From NCBI RefSeq assembly GCF_003236335.1, contig NZ_POUB01000031.1, forward strand, positions 1 to 37,933: a stretch of 37,933 bases of DNA, given 5' to 3'. The notes under the pieces were generated by a model, which saw only the letters and a program-made list of their open reading frames with translations, did not search any database and was not told where the DNA came from. This document shows, piece by piece, positions 23,636 through 32,015 of this stretch. The position numbers and the translations under genes were made by a program. The stretch's first letter is position 1. The number at the start of each line of letters is the position of its first letter. This DNA is from Micromonospora deserti. Its GTDB lineage: Bacteria > Actinomycetota > Actinomycetes > Mycobacteriales > Micromonosporaceae.

Positions 23636-25021
23636 ATGCGCAAATTCCGCACCCTGCTCGGCGTCTCTCTCGCCGGCGCATGTGCACTCGCCGTGCTGCC
23701 GGGTACGGCGTCCGCGGCTCCCGCCGCGCCGCAGGCGGCCGCGGCCGTCCTCGACGACGTCACCGGCGCCTACTACCCGGTCTCGCCCGCCCGCCTGATG
23801 GACACCCGCAACGGCACCGGTGGGCGGACGGGTGCCCTCGGCGCGGGCCAGAAGTTCGACCTCCAGGTCTCCGGCCGTGGCGGCATCCCGTCCACCGGCG
23901 TCGGGGCGGTCGTGCTGAACGTGACCGTCACCGGCCCGACCATGAACAGCTACCTCACCGCCTACCCGGCGGGCGAGGCGCGGCCGACGGCATCGTCGAT
24001 CAACTTCCCCAAGGGCTGGCTCGGCTCGAACAGCGTCACGGTGAAGCTCGGCAGCGGTGGCAAGGTGTCGATCTACAACCACCTCGGCTCGACCCACGTG
24101 GTGGTGGACGTGGTCGGCTTCTACGCCGTCGACAACAGCCTCACCGACCGCGCCGGCAACCAGTACCAGCCGTACCTGCCCACGCGGCTCTGGGACACCC
24201 GCAACGACGGCACCGGCAAGATGCCGGCCGGGTCCTGGATCGATTACTCCCTCGACTTCGATGAGTACAACTCGAACGTCAAGACGGTGATCGTCAACCT
24301 CACCGCGGTGTCCCCGGCGAAGTCGGGCTTCCTGACCGCCTGGTCGGGCGTCGGCAGCCGGCCGACCGCCTCCACGGTCAACTACCTGGTGGCCAAGAAC
24401 GTACCGAACCTGGCCTACATCAAGACCACGCCGTGCCTCGGCACCGGCGACGACTGGTGGTGCACCGCCGGCGCGCCGAAGTGGCGGGTCTACACCTCGC
24501 AGTCCGCGCACATCGTCACCGACCTGGTCGGCGTGATGGACGACGGCGCGATGGAGTACGGCCTGCGGTTCAAGCCGATGAGCCCGACCCGGATCGTGGA
24601 CACCCGGATCGGCCAGGGCGCGTCCGTGTTCGGCCCGGGCTCGGTCCGCACGATCACCCCGCCGGCTGAGATGGTCAGCGAGGACACCGGCGTGCTGGCG
24701 CTCAACGTCACCGCCGTCGCGCCGAGCAACAACACGGTGATCACCCTCTGGCCGGCCGGCTACGACCTGCCCAAGCCGGAGTCCAGCAACCTCAACCCGT
24801 ACGCCGGCGTGACGGTGTCGGGCGGGGCGCTCACCCCGGTCGGCCCGGACGGCAGCTTCAACATGCACAACCTGTCCGGTACGACGCACATGGTGACCGA
24901 CGTGGTTGGCACGTTCTACTACCCGGCGCCGGTGGCGGGCACCTCCGTCCCCACCGCCAAGGCCGGCTCGGTCCGGCCGGAGGCGACCGGTTCGCACAGC
25001 CCGGTATCGACCGGCAAGTAA
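23636..25021 (+). CDS. Secreted three-repeat protein, array gene 1 (short form)
   Basis: 461 residues. A Sec signal peptide (KFRTLLGVSLAGACALAVLP, cleavage near ASA-AP at residue 28) is followed directly by three tandem beta-rich domains: about 45-165, 176-303 and 309-430. Each opens with (S/L)P-(A/T)-R-(L/I)-x-DTR, has a central LN(V/L)T strand and closes with a hydrophobic DVVG-(F/T) or DLVG strand. No enzyme motif, sortase signal or C-terminal helix is seen, so the protein is probably released or held non-covalently at the surface. Domain 2 carries Cys267 and Cys276. A short Ala/Ser/Thr tail ends the protein. It begins with ATG 23636 after GGGG at about six bases. Function unknown. Confidence 0.9.
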   Translation: MRKFRTLLGVSLAGACALAVLPGTASAAPAAPQAAAAVLDDVTGAYYPVSPARLMDTRNGTGGRTGALGAGQKFDLQVSGRGGIPSTGVGAVVLNVTVTGPTMNSYLTAYPAGEARPTASSINFPKGWLGSNSVTVKLGSGGKVSIYNHLGSTHVVVDVVGFYAVDNSLTDRAGNQYQPYLPTRLWDTRNDGTGKMPAGSWIDYSLDFDEYNSNVKTVIVNLTAVSPAKSGFLTAWSGVGSRPTASTVNYLVAKNVPNLAYIKTTPCLGTGDDWWCTAGAPKWRVYTSQSAHIVTDLVGVMDDGAMEYGLRFKPMSPTRIVDTRIGQGASVFGPGSVRTITPPAEMVSEDTGVLALNVTAVAPSNNTVITLWPAGYDLPKPESSNLNPYAGVTVSGGALTPVGPDGSFNMHNLSGTTHMVTDVVGTFYYPAPVAGTSVPTAKAGSVRPEATGSHSPVSTGK

Positions 25022-25033
25022 GGCACCATCGTC

Positions 25034-25068
25034 GAAGGGCGCCCCGGCTGCTGGCCGGGGCGCCCTTC
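25034..25068 (+). terminator. Terminator of array gene 1
   Basis: A perfect 14-base stem (GAAGGGCGCCCCGG / CCGGGGCGCCCTTC) with a seven-base loop, 12 bases after the stop codon. Its stem is the same as that after array gene 4. The rest of the gap to 25201 holds no gene. Confidence 0.85.
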
Positions 25069-25201
25069 CGCTTCCGCGTCCCCGGTGTCACGGTCTCGCC
25101 GGGGACCTCGCGAAGCACGTCGCTGGCGGTTGCCGGGGCGCCACCCTGTCATACCGGCCGGATCCAAGCGGGACACGCTTCCACCAAGATGCCGGCGCTG
25201 T

Positions 25202-25230
25202 TTGTCCGGCCGATCCGCTGTCCCTAGGCT
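25202..25230 (+). promoter_or_regulatory. Promoter of array gene 2
   Basis: TTGTCC (25202-25207), 17 bases, TAGGCT (25225-25230), 44 bases before the ATG. Confidence 0.6.
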
Positions 25231-25274
25231 GACTCGGCCCTCCCACTCTTATCCTTCTCTATCTACGGGTCCTC

Positions 25275-27377
25275 ATGCCCAGATTCCGCACCCTCCTCGG
25301 CGTGGCCATCGCCGCGGCATCGGCGACGGCCGCCTTGCCGGCGGTGGCGCTCGCCGCGCCCACCGCCCCGCACACGGCCCTCACCGTCGACCTGGGCGAT
25401 CACAGCCCCACGCTGGTAAACAGGTCCGTCGTGTACGACGGGGAGACGTCGGCCGTCACGGTCACCCCCTCGGCAGGGGAGCGGCTGACCATCCGGGCGG
25501 AGGCCGCCGGCTCGTACGTCAGCATCGTCGTCGCACCCCCGGTGGGCCAGCAGTGGATGGGGGACGGGGAGCTCTACGGGGTTACGCGGACGGGCGACGG
25601 CACCTTCGCGCAGTTCGAGATGACCTCGGACGGCAGGAGCTGCGACGGCGCCGGATCGCTCCAGGTCGACGAGGTGTACCACGCGGCCGAGGGCGTGCTC
25701 AGCTCGTTCGCTGCCTTCTACCAGTACAGCTGCCCCGGCGACTTCGGGCTGATGAGTGGGGAGATCCGCTACCAGTCCGAGCTCGGCTACATCGCCGCGA
25801 TCGCCGAGCCCGGCGTGGTGGACTTCGGCGCCCAGGAGGCGAACGCCGACAGTCCGACCCGTACGGTCACCTTCCGCTCCGCCGGCAGCGACCCGATGGA
25901 CTTCGGCCGGGCCACCATCGGCGAGCCCACCCGTGCGGCCTTCTCGGTCGTCGGCTCGACCTGCCAGGACCGGACCCTGGCACCGGGCGAGACCTGCACG
26001 GTGACAGTGCGCTCCCACCCGACCGAGGTGGGTCAGCAGCTCGCACCGCTCCTGGTGGCCACCGACCGGGGCGCGGGCCGGGTGCGGCTGTCGGTCGACG
26101 GCTTCGTCGGCGGCGTCATCGGCACCTACTATCCGCTCGCCCCCCAGCGGCTGATGGACACCCGCAGCGGCCTGGGCGCGCCCAAGGCCAAGATCGGCGC
26201 CGGTCAGCGGGTCGACCTTCAGGTGACCGGGCGTGGCGGGGTTCCGGCCAGCGGTGTCGGTTCGGTGGTGCTGAACACGACGGTCACCGGCCCGACGGCG
26301 AACAGCTACCTCACCGCCTACCCCGCCGGTGAGAGCCGTCCCACCGCCTCGTCGATCAACTTCGCGCCGGGCTGGCTGGGCTCCAACAACGTCACCGTCA
26401 AGGTCGGCGCGGGCGGCAAGGTCTCCATCTACAACCACGCCGGCTCGACGGACGTGGTCGTCGACGTCGTCGGCTTCTACGCCGCCGACAACGCGCTCAA
26501 GGCCAGCCTGGGTACGGGTGGGCAGTACCACCCGCTGGCACCGACCCGGCTGCTCGATACCCGCAAGACCGGCGGTGCCGTGCCGGCGGGCCAGGTCAGG
26601 CAGACCTGGGTCAGCTTCGACGCCCAGGCCGATCCGCGCGTGCGGGCCGTGGTCCTGAACATCACGGCGGTGGCGCCGACCAAGGCAGGCTTCCTGAGCG
26701 CCTGGTCCGGGACAGGCCCCGTCCCGGTCTCCTCGACGGTCAACTACGGCGCCGGCAAGGTGGTGCCGAACCTGGCGATCGTGCCGACCCGCGTCTGCGC
26801 CGACTGCGTGTCTGGGAGGACGGTGCCCGCCTTCTCCGTCTACACCTCGCAGACGACGCACATCGTGATCGACATCGTCGGAGTGATCGACGACGCGACG
26901 CTCGCGGACGGGCTCCGGTTCAAGCCGATGAGCCCGACCCGCCTGGTGGACAGCCGGATCGGCTCGGGCTTCCTCGGACCACTGCCGGCCGGCGAGACCA
27001 GGGCGATCACCGCCTGGCGGAGCATGGTCACCGACATCACCGAGGCGCTCGCGATGAACGTCACGGCCGTCGTCCCCACGGCGGACACGGTGGTGACCGT
27101 CTGGCCGGCCGACGTCGGGCTGGAAAAGCCGACCGCGAGCAACCTGAACCCGGCCGCCGGGCAGATCGTCTCGAACGCCGTCATCAGCGGCATCGGCCCG
27201 CAGGACCGGTTCAACATGCACAACCTCTCCGGGAGCACGCACCTGGTCAGCGACGTGGTCGGCACCTTCTACCGCTACCTGGGCACGGCGAGCACGGGCA
27301 CCGCCGGTGCCGCCCTGGCCGGCGAGCGCGGGCTGTCCGTGGTTGCCTCCGGCGTCGCGGCGCCGGCCCGGGCGTAG
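25275..27377 (+). CDS. Secreted three-repeat protein with N-terminal extension, array gene 2 (long form)
   Basis: 700 residues. Signal peptide (PRFRTLLGVAIAAASATAALP, cleavage near ALA-AP at 28), then an unnamed beta-rich domain (about 30-175, cysteines 123 and 153), an Ig-like ASH/choice-of-anchor-D-like domain (about 179-277; VVDFGAQEA, then CQDRTLAPGETCTVTV with Cys230 and Cys241), and the same three repeat domains as its neighbours (285-405, 417-541, 546-667). Domain 2 has a CADC motif (508-511). The C-terminal tail is Ala/Gly-rich without an anchor. ATG 25275 has only a weak ribosome-binding site. Domain 1 is closest to that of array gene 4, sharing QRLMDTRSGLGAPKAKIGAG. Probably an extracellular structural or binding protein; no catalytic residues recognised. 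Confidence 0.9.
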   Translation: MPRFRTLLGVAIAAASATAALPAVALAAPTAPHTALTVDLGDHSPTLVNRSVVYDGETSAVTVTPSAGERLTIRAEAAGSYVSIVVAPPVGQQWMGDGELYGVTRTGDGTFAQFEMTSDGRSCDGAGSLQVDEVYHAAEGVLSSFAAFYQYSCPGDFGLMSGEIRYQSELGYIAAIAEPGVVDFGAQEANADSPTRTVTFRSAGSDPMDFGRATIGEPTRAAFSVVGSTCQDRTLAPGETCTVTVRSHPTEVGQQLAPLLVATDRGAGRVRLSVDGFVGGVIGTYYPLAPQRLMDTRSGLGAPKAKIGAGQRVDLQVTGRGGVPASGVGSVVLNTTVTGPTANSYLTAYPAGESRPTASSINFAPGWLGSNNVTVKVGAGGKVSIYNHAGSTDVVVDVVGFYAADNALKASLGTGGQYHPLAPTRLLDTRKTGGAVPAGQVRQTWVSFDAQADPRVRAVVLNITAVAPTKAGFLSAWSGTGPVPVSSTVNYGAGKVVPNLAIVPTRVCADCVSGRTVPAFSVYTSQTTHIVIDIVGVIDDATLADGLRFKPMSPTRLVDSRIGSGFLGPLPAGETRAITAWRSMVTDITEALAMNVTAVVPTADTVVTVWPADVGLEKPTASNLNPAAGQIVSNAVISGIGPQDRFNMHNLSGSTHLVSDVVGTFYRYLGTASTGTAGAALAGERGLSVVASGVAAPARA

Positions 27378-27394
27378 CTGGTCACCCCCGGCAC

Positions 27395-27427
27395 AAGGGG
27401 CGTCCCGGTCCGACCGGGACGCCCCTT
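27395..27427 (+). terminator. Terminator of array gene 2
   Basis: A perfect 15-base stem (AAGGGGCGTCCCGGT / ACCGGGACGCCCCTT) with a three-base loop, 17 bases after the stop. Confidence 0.85.
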
Positions 27428-27572
27428 CGTCGTTGTCGGCACGATCAGAAGTGGACACGCGACGCCTACCGGCGCTGTCGGATGCCGGACAGGCCGTCGA
27501 TGGTGGCGCGGTTCTGGACGCCAGGACTCACCGTTCACACCACACCGGAACGCCGGACAGGCTGGTCGTGGC

Positions 27573-27601
27573 TTGCTGCCATAGATGGGCACCTTTAGTC
27601 T
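27573..27601 (+). promoter_or_regulatory. Promoter of array gene 3
   Basis: TTGCTG (27573-27578), 17 bases, TAGTCT (27596-27601), 35 bases before the ATG. Confidence 0.65.
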
Positions 27602-27636
27602 GAGCTCGCGAATCCCTCTCCTCCCCCGGGGTCTCC

Positions 27637-28974
27637 ATGCGCACGTTCCGCACCCTGCTCACCATGACCGTGGCCGGTGCGTGCGCGCTGGCTGCCCTGG
27701 CGGCGGTGAGATCGGCGGAGCCGACCGCGGCCACCGCGTCGGCCGCCGAGTCGGTCGTCGGGATGTACTACCCGCTGGCGCCTGAGCGGCTGATGGACAC
27801 CCGCAGCGGGCTCGGTGGCCGCACGGGGGCGCTCGGCGCCCGCGAGGTGGTCGACCTCCAGGTGACCGGGCAGGGCGGGGTGCCGCCGGCCGGCGTCGGC
27901 TCGGTCGTGCTGAACGTGACGGTGACCGGCCCGACCGCTGACAGCTACCTCACCCTCTACCCGGCGGGCCAGAGCCGGCCGACCGCGTCGTCGATCAACT
28001 TCGCGGCAGGCTGGCTCGGGTCGAACAACGTCACGGTCAAGCTCTCCGCCGACGGGCGGGTCGCGGTCTACCACCACGCCGGCTCGACGCACGTGGTGGT
28101 CGACGTGGTCGGCTTCCACGCCGGCAGTGACGGCGTGCAGTCGAGCCACGGCCGGGGCGGGCAGTACCAGCGGGTGGAGCCGACCCGGCTGGTCGACACT
28201 CGCCAGGAGGGCGGCGCCGTGGAGACGAACACCCGGATCAACCGCTGGGTCGACCTGGGCCCGGCCAGCCCGCGGGTGAAGGCGCTGGTCCTGAACGTCA
28301 CTGCGGTCGCGCCGGCCGAGGCCGGTTTCCTGACGGCGTGGTCCGGCGTCACCCCGGTGCCGGTCGCGTCGACGGTCAACTACCTGGCCGGCAGGGTGGT
28401 GCCGAACCTGGCCCACGTGGAGACCGCAACGTGCCACGACTGCGGTCCCTGGTACGGCGTACCGACCTTCTCCGTGTACACCTCGAAGACCAGCAACATC
28501 GTGGTCGACCTGGTCGGGGTGATCGACGACGGCAGCCTTCCCGGCGGGCTGCGGCTCACCGCGGCGAGCCCGACCCGGATCGTGGACAGCCGCACCGGCC
28601 TGGGCACCTCGGGCGCGCTGGGCGCCAACGTGACCCGGACGGTGCGGGCACCCGCCACGGTGGTCACCGACGCGACCCGGATGCTGGCGACGAACGTGAC
28701 CGCGGTGGCCCCGACGACCGGCACGGTCATCACGGTATGGCCGGCCGAGGCGGGCCTGGCCAAGCCCACCGCCAGCAACCTCAACCCGGCCGCCGGGCAG
28801 ACCGTCTCGAACGCGGTGCTGGCCGGCATCGGCCCGACCGACTTGTTCCACGTGCACAACCTCGCCGGCAGCACCCACCTGGTGGTCGACGTGGTGGGCA
28901 CCTTCCACGTCCCGGCCGGCACGACGACACCGGACCCGGCGCCGCTGCGGGTGCTCGCCACCGGCGGCTACTGA
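27637..28974 (+). CDS. Secreted three-repeat protein, array gene 3 (short form)
   Basis: 445 residues, organised like array gene 1: signal peptide (RTFRTLLTMTVAGACALAAL), then three beta-rich repeats at about 44-162, 176-299 and 304-424. Domain 1 shares the GGRTGALGA segment with array gene 1, whereas the long forms have GAPKAKIGAG at this place. Domain 2 has the CHDC motif (266-269). Domain 3 keeps KPTASNLNPAAGQTVSNAVL, also seen in the long forms. It ends shortly after the third repeat with a brief Pro/Thr-rich tail. The ATG follows GGGG at about five bases. Unlike the other members, no strong hairpin follows it. Function unknown; likely extracellular. Confidence 0.9.
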   Translation: MRTFRTLLTMTVAGACALAALAAVRSAEPTAATASAAESVVGMYYPLAPERLMDTRSGLGGRTGALGAREVVDLQVTGQGGVPPAGVGSVVLNVTVTGPTADSYLTLYPAGQSRPTASSINFAAGWLGSNNVTVKLSADGRVAVYHHAGSTHVVVDVVGFHAGSDGVQSSHGRGGQYQRVEPTRLVDTRQEGGAVETNTRINRWVDLGPASPRVKALVLNVTAVAPAEAGFLTAWSGVTPVPVASTVNYLAGRVVPNLAHVETATCHDCGPWYGVPTFSVYTSKTSNIVVDLVGVIDDGSLPGGLRLTAASPTRIVDSRTGLGTSGALGANVTRTVRAPATVVTDATRMLATNVTAVAPTTGTVITVWPAEAGLAKPTASNLNPAAGQTVSNAVLAGIGPTDLFHVHNLAGSTHLVVDVVGTFHVPAGTTTPDPAPLRVLATGGY

Positions 28975-29077
28975 AGCGCTGCTCAACGCCTACAGTCACA
29001 CCGGCAGCGCCCACCGGGCCACCGACGTGGTGGATTCGTTCTGGCGCTACGGCGAGGAAGCCGCGACGAAAGGTTTC

Positions 29078-29106
29078 TTGCCGCCGGTCAGGAGCGCCTC
29101 TACTCT
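29078..29106 (+). promoter_or_regulatory. Promoter of array gene 4
   Basis: TTGCCG (29078-29083), 17 bases, TACTCT (29101-29106), 37 bases before the ATG. Hexamers and spacing are identical to those of array gene 1. Confidence 0.7.
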
Positions 29107-29143
29107 GTGCCGACGATCTTTCTCGTCCTCATTAGAGGTATCC

Positions 29144-31228
29144 ATGCGCATGTTCCGCTCACTGCTCGGCGCCTCCGTCGCGCTGGCAGGTGTGGTCACC
29201 GGCCTGCCGGAAGTCGCCTCCGCCGCGCCGACCGCCTCCTTCACCGCCGTCACCGCCGATCGCGGCGACCACGGCTTCAACCCCGTCCCGGCCCCCGACG
29301 TCTGGACCCCGGACAACGCGGCGGTCAGCGGCTATCCAGCCCAGGGCGAAACGCTCCGCCTGAAGGCCGTCCGGGGCGAGCAGTACATTGACGTCGTCCT
29401 GCTCCCGCCCACGGGGTCGGTGTGGGTCGCGGGCCGGACGTACCCGGCCGCACGCTCGGCGGACTCCGACCATGCCAAGATCGAAATCACCACGCCGGGC
29501 CAAGGTTGCAACACGGTCGCCGGCTCGGTCGCCGTGGCCGAGATCGCCCGCGATCCGGACACGCAGTTGATCAGCTCCTTCGCGGCGTCGTACGAGTACC
29601 ACTGCGACGGTGACCCGGGCACCCTGAGCGGGGAACTCCGCTGGAATTCGACGGTGGACTATGTCGCGGCCGTGCCCAGCCCGGCCCAGGTCGACCTGGG
29701 CAGCCTGGCGGTCGGTGATGCGGCGGCGACGCGTACGGTCAGCTTCGCGTCCCGCGGCAGCGTGCCGGAGGTCTTCGGTGCGGCGCGCCTGGCCGGGTCC
29801 GGTGCGGGCCAGTTCGCCGTCACCGCGGACAACTGCTCCGGCCGTACGGTCGCGCCGGGTGACAGCTGCACGGTCACCGTCGCCACCCGGGCCACCTTGA
29901 CCGGCTGGCACACCGCCAACCTCGTCCTGCCCGACAACAGCAGTCACGGGCAGCGCGTGGTGCCGCTGACCTATCGCGCCGCCTACGGCGTCACCGGCAT
30001 GTACTACCCGCTGCCGCCGCAACGACTGATGGACACCCGCTCCGGCCTGGGTGCGCCCAAGGCGAAGATCGGCGCCGGGCAGACCGTCGACCTCGTGGTG
30101 GAGGGCCGGGGCGGCGTACCCGTCGGGGTCGGCTCGGCGGTGCTGAACGTGACGGTGACCAATCCGACGGCCGCCAGTTTCCTCAACGTCTACCCGGCGG
30201 GCGAGACCCGCCCCAACGCCTCGTCGATCAACTTCCCGGCGGGGTGGCTCGGCTCCAACAACGTCACCGTCAAGGTCGGCGCCGACGGCAAGGTGTCCAT
30301 CTACAACCGCAACGGCAGCACCGACGTGGTGGTCGACGTGGTCGGTTTCTACGCCGGTGACCACCTCGACCTCGGCAAGGTCGGCGTCGGCGGACAGTAC
30401 GGCGCGCTGGACCCGACCCGGTTGTTCGACTCGCGGCTGAAGGGGGGTGCCGTGCCGGCGGGGGGCGCCGTGCAGCTCTGGAGTGACTTCGGCCCGGAGC
30501 TGAGCAGCCACGTCCGGGGGCTGGTCCTCAACGTCACGGCGGTCAACCCGGTCAAGGCCGGCTTCCTCACCGTCTGGTCGGGGGAGGGGGCCGTGCCGAC
30601 CTCGTCGACCGTCAACTACGGCGCCGGCAAGGTGGTGCCGAACCTGACGATCGTCAAGACGAGCTCCTGCACCGACTGCGGTACGGGACACGCCGTCCCG
30701 TCGTTCGCCGTCTACACGTCGCAGACGTCCAACATCGTGGTGGACGTGGTCGGTGTCATGGACGACGGGCAGGTCCCCGACGGCATGCGGTTCCGCCCGC
30801 TGAGGCCGACCCGGATCCTGGACAGCCGCGTCGGGCTGGGCATCAACGGCGCCGTCGGCCCGAACGTGACCCGGTCGGTCAGCGCGTACTCGGAGGTTCC
30901 CTCGGACACCGAGGCCCTGGTGACGAACATGACCGCGGTTTCGCCGACGAACAACACCGTGATCACGGTGTGGCCGGCGGACATGGGTCTGCCCAAGCCG
31001 ACGTCGAGCAACCTGAATCCGGCTGCGGGGCAGACGGTTTCCAACGCCGTGATCACCGGCATCGGCCCGGCCTACCAGTTCGACGTGCACAACCTCTCCG
31101 GCAGCACCCACCTGGTGGCCGACGTCGTCGGCACGTTCCACCGCCACCCGGGTACGGCGAGCGGTACGGCGCCCCGTGGCACTTCGCACTTCGCCGTTCT
31201 CGGCTCCGGTAGCCGGGCGCACCGCTGA
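29144..31228 (+). CDS. Secreted three-repeat protein with N-terminal extension, array gene 4 (long form)
   Basis: 694 residues with the same layout as array gene 2: signal peptide (RMFRSLLGASVALAGVVTGLP, cleavage near ASA-AP), an unnamed beta-rich domain (about 31-175, two cysteines), an Ig-like ASH/choice-of-anchor-D-like domain (about 178-268; VDLGSLAVGDAAATRTVSF and CSGRTVAPGDSCTVTV), then three repeat domains, the first opening YYPLPPQRLMDTRSG. Domain 2 holds the CTDC motif. The tail is short and polar. I take ATG 29144 (AGAGG at five bases) because it opens the signal peptide; the in-frame GTG at 29027 lies upstream of the promoter. The N-terminal regions of genes 2 and 4 have diverged more than the repeat domains. 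Confidence 0.9.
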   Translation: MRMFRSLLGASVALAGVVTGLPEVASAAPTASFTAVTADRGDHGFNPVPAPDVWTPDNAAVSGYPAQGETLRLKAVRGEQYIDVVLLPPTGSVWVAGRTYPAARSADSDHAKIEITTPGQGCNTVAGSVAVAEIARDPDTQLISSFAASYEYHCDGDPGTLSGELRWNSTVDYVAAVPSPAQVDLGSLAVGDAAATRTVSFASRGSVPEVFGAARLAGSGAGQFAVTADNCSGRTVAPGDSCTVTVATRATLTGWHTANLVLPDNSSHGQRVVPLTYRAAYGVTGMYYPLPPQRLMDTRSGLGAPKAKIGAGQTVDLVVEGRGGVPVGVGSAVLNVTVTNPTAASFLNVYPAGETRPNASSINFPAGWLGSNNVTVKVGADGKVSIYNRNGSTDVVVDVVGFYAGDHLDLGKVGVGGQYGALDPTRLFDSRLKGGAVPAGGAVQLWSDFGPELSSHVRGLVLNVTAVNPVKAGFLTVWSGEGAVPTSSTVNYGAGKVVPNLTIVKTSSCTDCGTGHAVPSFAVYTSQTSNIVVDVVGVMDDGQVPDGMRFRPLRPTRILDSRVGLGINGAVGPNVTRSVSAYSEVPSDTEALVTNMTAVSPTNNTVITVWPADMGLPKPTSSNLNPAAGQTVSNAVITGIGPAYQFDVHNLSGSTHLVADVVGTFHRHPGTASGTAPRGTSHFAVLGSGSRAHR

Positions 31229-31238
31229 TCGTCCGCGC

Positions 31239-31273
31239 CGAAGGGCGCCCCGGTCTGTCCGGGGCGCCCTTCG
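31239..31273. terminator. Bidirectional terminator between array gene 4 and DUF5701
   Basis: A 15-base perfect stem (CGAAGGGCGCCCCGG / CCGGGGCGCCCTTCG) with a five-base loop. It lies 10 bases after array gene 4 and about 28 bases after the convergent minus-strand gene. Confidence 0.85.
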
Positions 31274-31300
31274 CTATCGGGAAGCTTCCTGGCGCACCGC

Positions 31301-31963
31301 TCAGGCGAGCCCGACCCGCTCGGGACGGGCGGAGGCGGAGCCGAGCCAGGTGTGCGGGTTGCCGTACCAGCACCAGCCGAGCTTCGGCGCGCCCTGGCTG
31401 ATCCAGATCGCCGGCACCCGCTTGTCGTCGCAGCGGGAGCCGACCAGCGAGAAACACTTGTTCTTCGCCAGCGCCGCCGGGTGCAGCGTGACGAAGGCGA
31501 GCCCCTCGTCGATGGTGAGCGGCAGCCGGTCCTGGCCCGTGATCACCTCCATGGCGGCGGAGGGGGCCAGGTTGAGGGTCTCCTCGCCCCGGTCCACGTC
31601 GAAGAGCAGGTACGCCGGCCCGGCCGGCACCTCCAGCTCCTTGATCGGGTCGAAGCGCGGCAGGTCGCCCTCGGCGTAGTGCCGGTCCAGGAAACCGGGT
31701 TTGCGCTTGCCGGCCAGCGTGGTCAGGGCCAGCCGGTCCTCGACCGGCACCAGGTCCCGCGTGATCACCAGCAGGAACGGCACCCGGGCGTCGGTGGGTG
31801 CGGGCAGCTCCGCCGCCCCGGCGACGGCCGCCGCGCGCAGCGGCGCGACCAGGTCGCGGAAGGTGTCCTCGGTGAGGTCGGCGAGCGCCGGGTAGCCCAG
31901 CTCCACCAGGCGGTCGAGCTGGCGGTCGAATTCGGTCGCGGCGTCGAACAAGGCGGCCTCCAT
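31301..31963 (-). CDS. DUF5701 family protein
   Basis: 220 residues, soluble. Whole-length resemblance to the actinobacterial DUF5701 family of unknown function: FDRQLDRLVELGYPALADL at the N-terminus, VPFLLVITRDLVPVEDRLAL, YLLFDVDRGEETLN, LTIDEGLAFVTLHPAALAKN and the C-terminal RVPAIWISQGAPKLGWCWYG with NPHTWLG. No catalytic motif can be named. The ATG at 31963 has no ribosome-binding site. A ladder of GTAC motifs directly upstream suggests transcriptional control of this gene. It is downstream of the LytTR regulator gene by 52 bases on the same strand. Confidence 0.85.
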   Translation of the reverse strand: MEAALFDAATEFDRQLDRLVELGYPALADLTEDTFRDLVAPLRAAAVAGAAELPAPTDARVPFLLVITRDLVPVEDRLALTTLAGKRKPGFLDRHYAEGDLPRFDPIKELEVPAGPAYLLFDVDRGEETLNLAPSAAMEVITGQDRLPLTIDEGLAFVTLHPAALAKNKCFSLVGSRCDDKRVPAIWISQGAPKLGWCWYGNPHTWLGSASARPERVGLA

Positions 31964-31968
31964 TCATC

Positions 31969-31991
31969 GTACGGAGTACCGTACAGCGTAC
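31969..31991. promoter_or_regulatory. Operator-like GTAC ladder
   Basis: Four GTAC tetramers start at 31969, 31976, 31981 and 31988 (spacing 7-5-7), forming a quasi-palindrome that contains the perfect 16-base inverted repeat GTACGGAGTACCGTAC. It lies 5-28 bases upstream of the DUF5701 ATG. TetR-type repressors often bind such sites, but no TetR gene is nearby. Confidence 0.45.
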
Positions 31992-32015
31992 GCCTTGTCG
32001 GGGGTTATTCCCGCT

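Noticed and set aside
25034..25068. Riboswitch or other structured RNA
   Set aside because: A simple perfect stem-loop directly after a stop codon is best explained as a terminator.
25263..27458. Minus-strand open frames opposite the array genes (also 23588-24997, 27595-28986, 29159-31222)
   Set aside because: They mirror the repeat genes because those lack antisense stops; they are Asp/Arg/Gly/His-rich and have no ribosome-binding sites or domains.
29027..29143. Upstream start for array gene 4
   Set aside because: It lies before the promoter and would put 39 polar residues ahead of the signal peptide.
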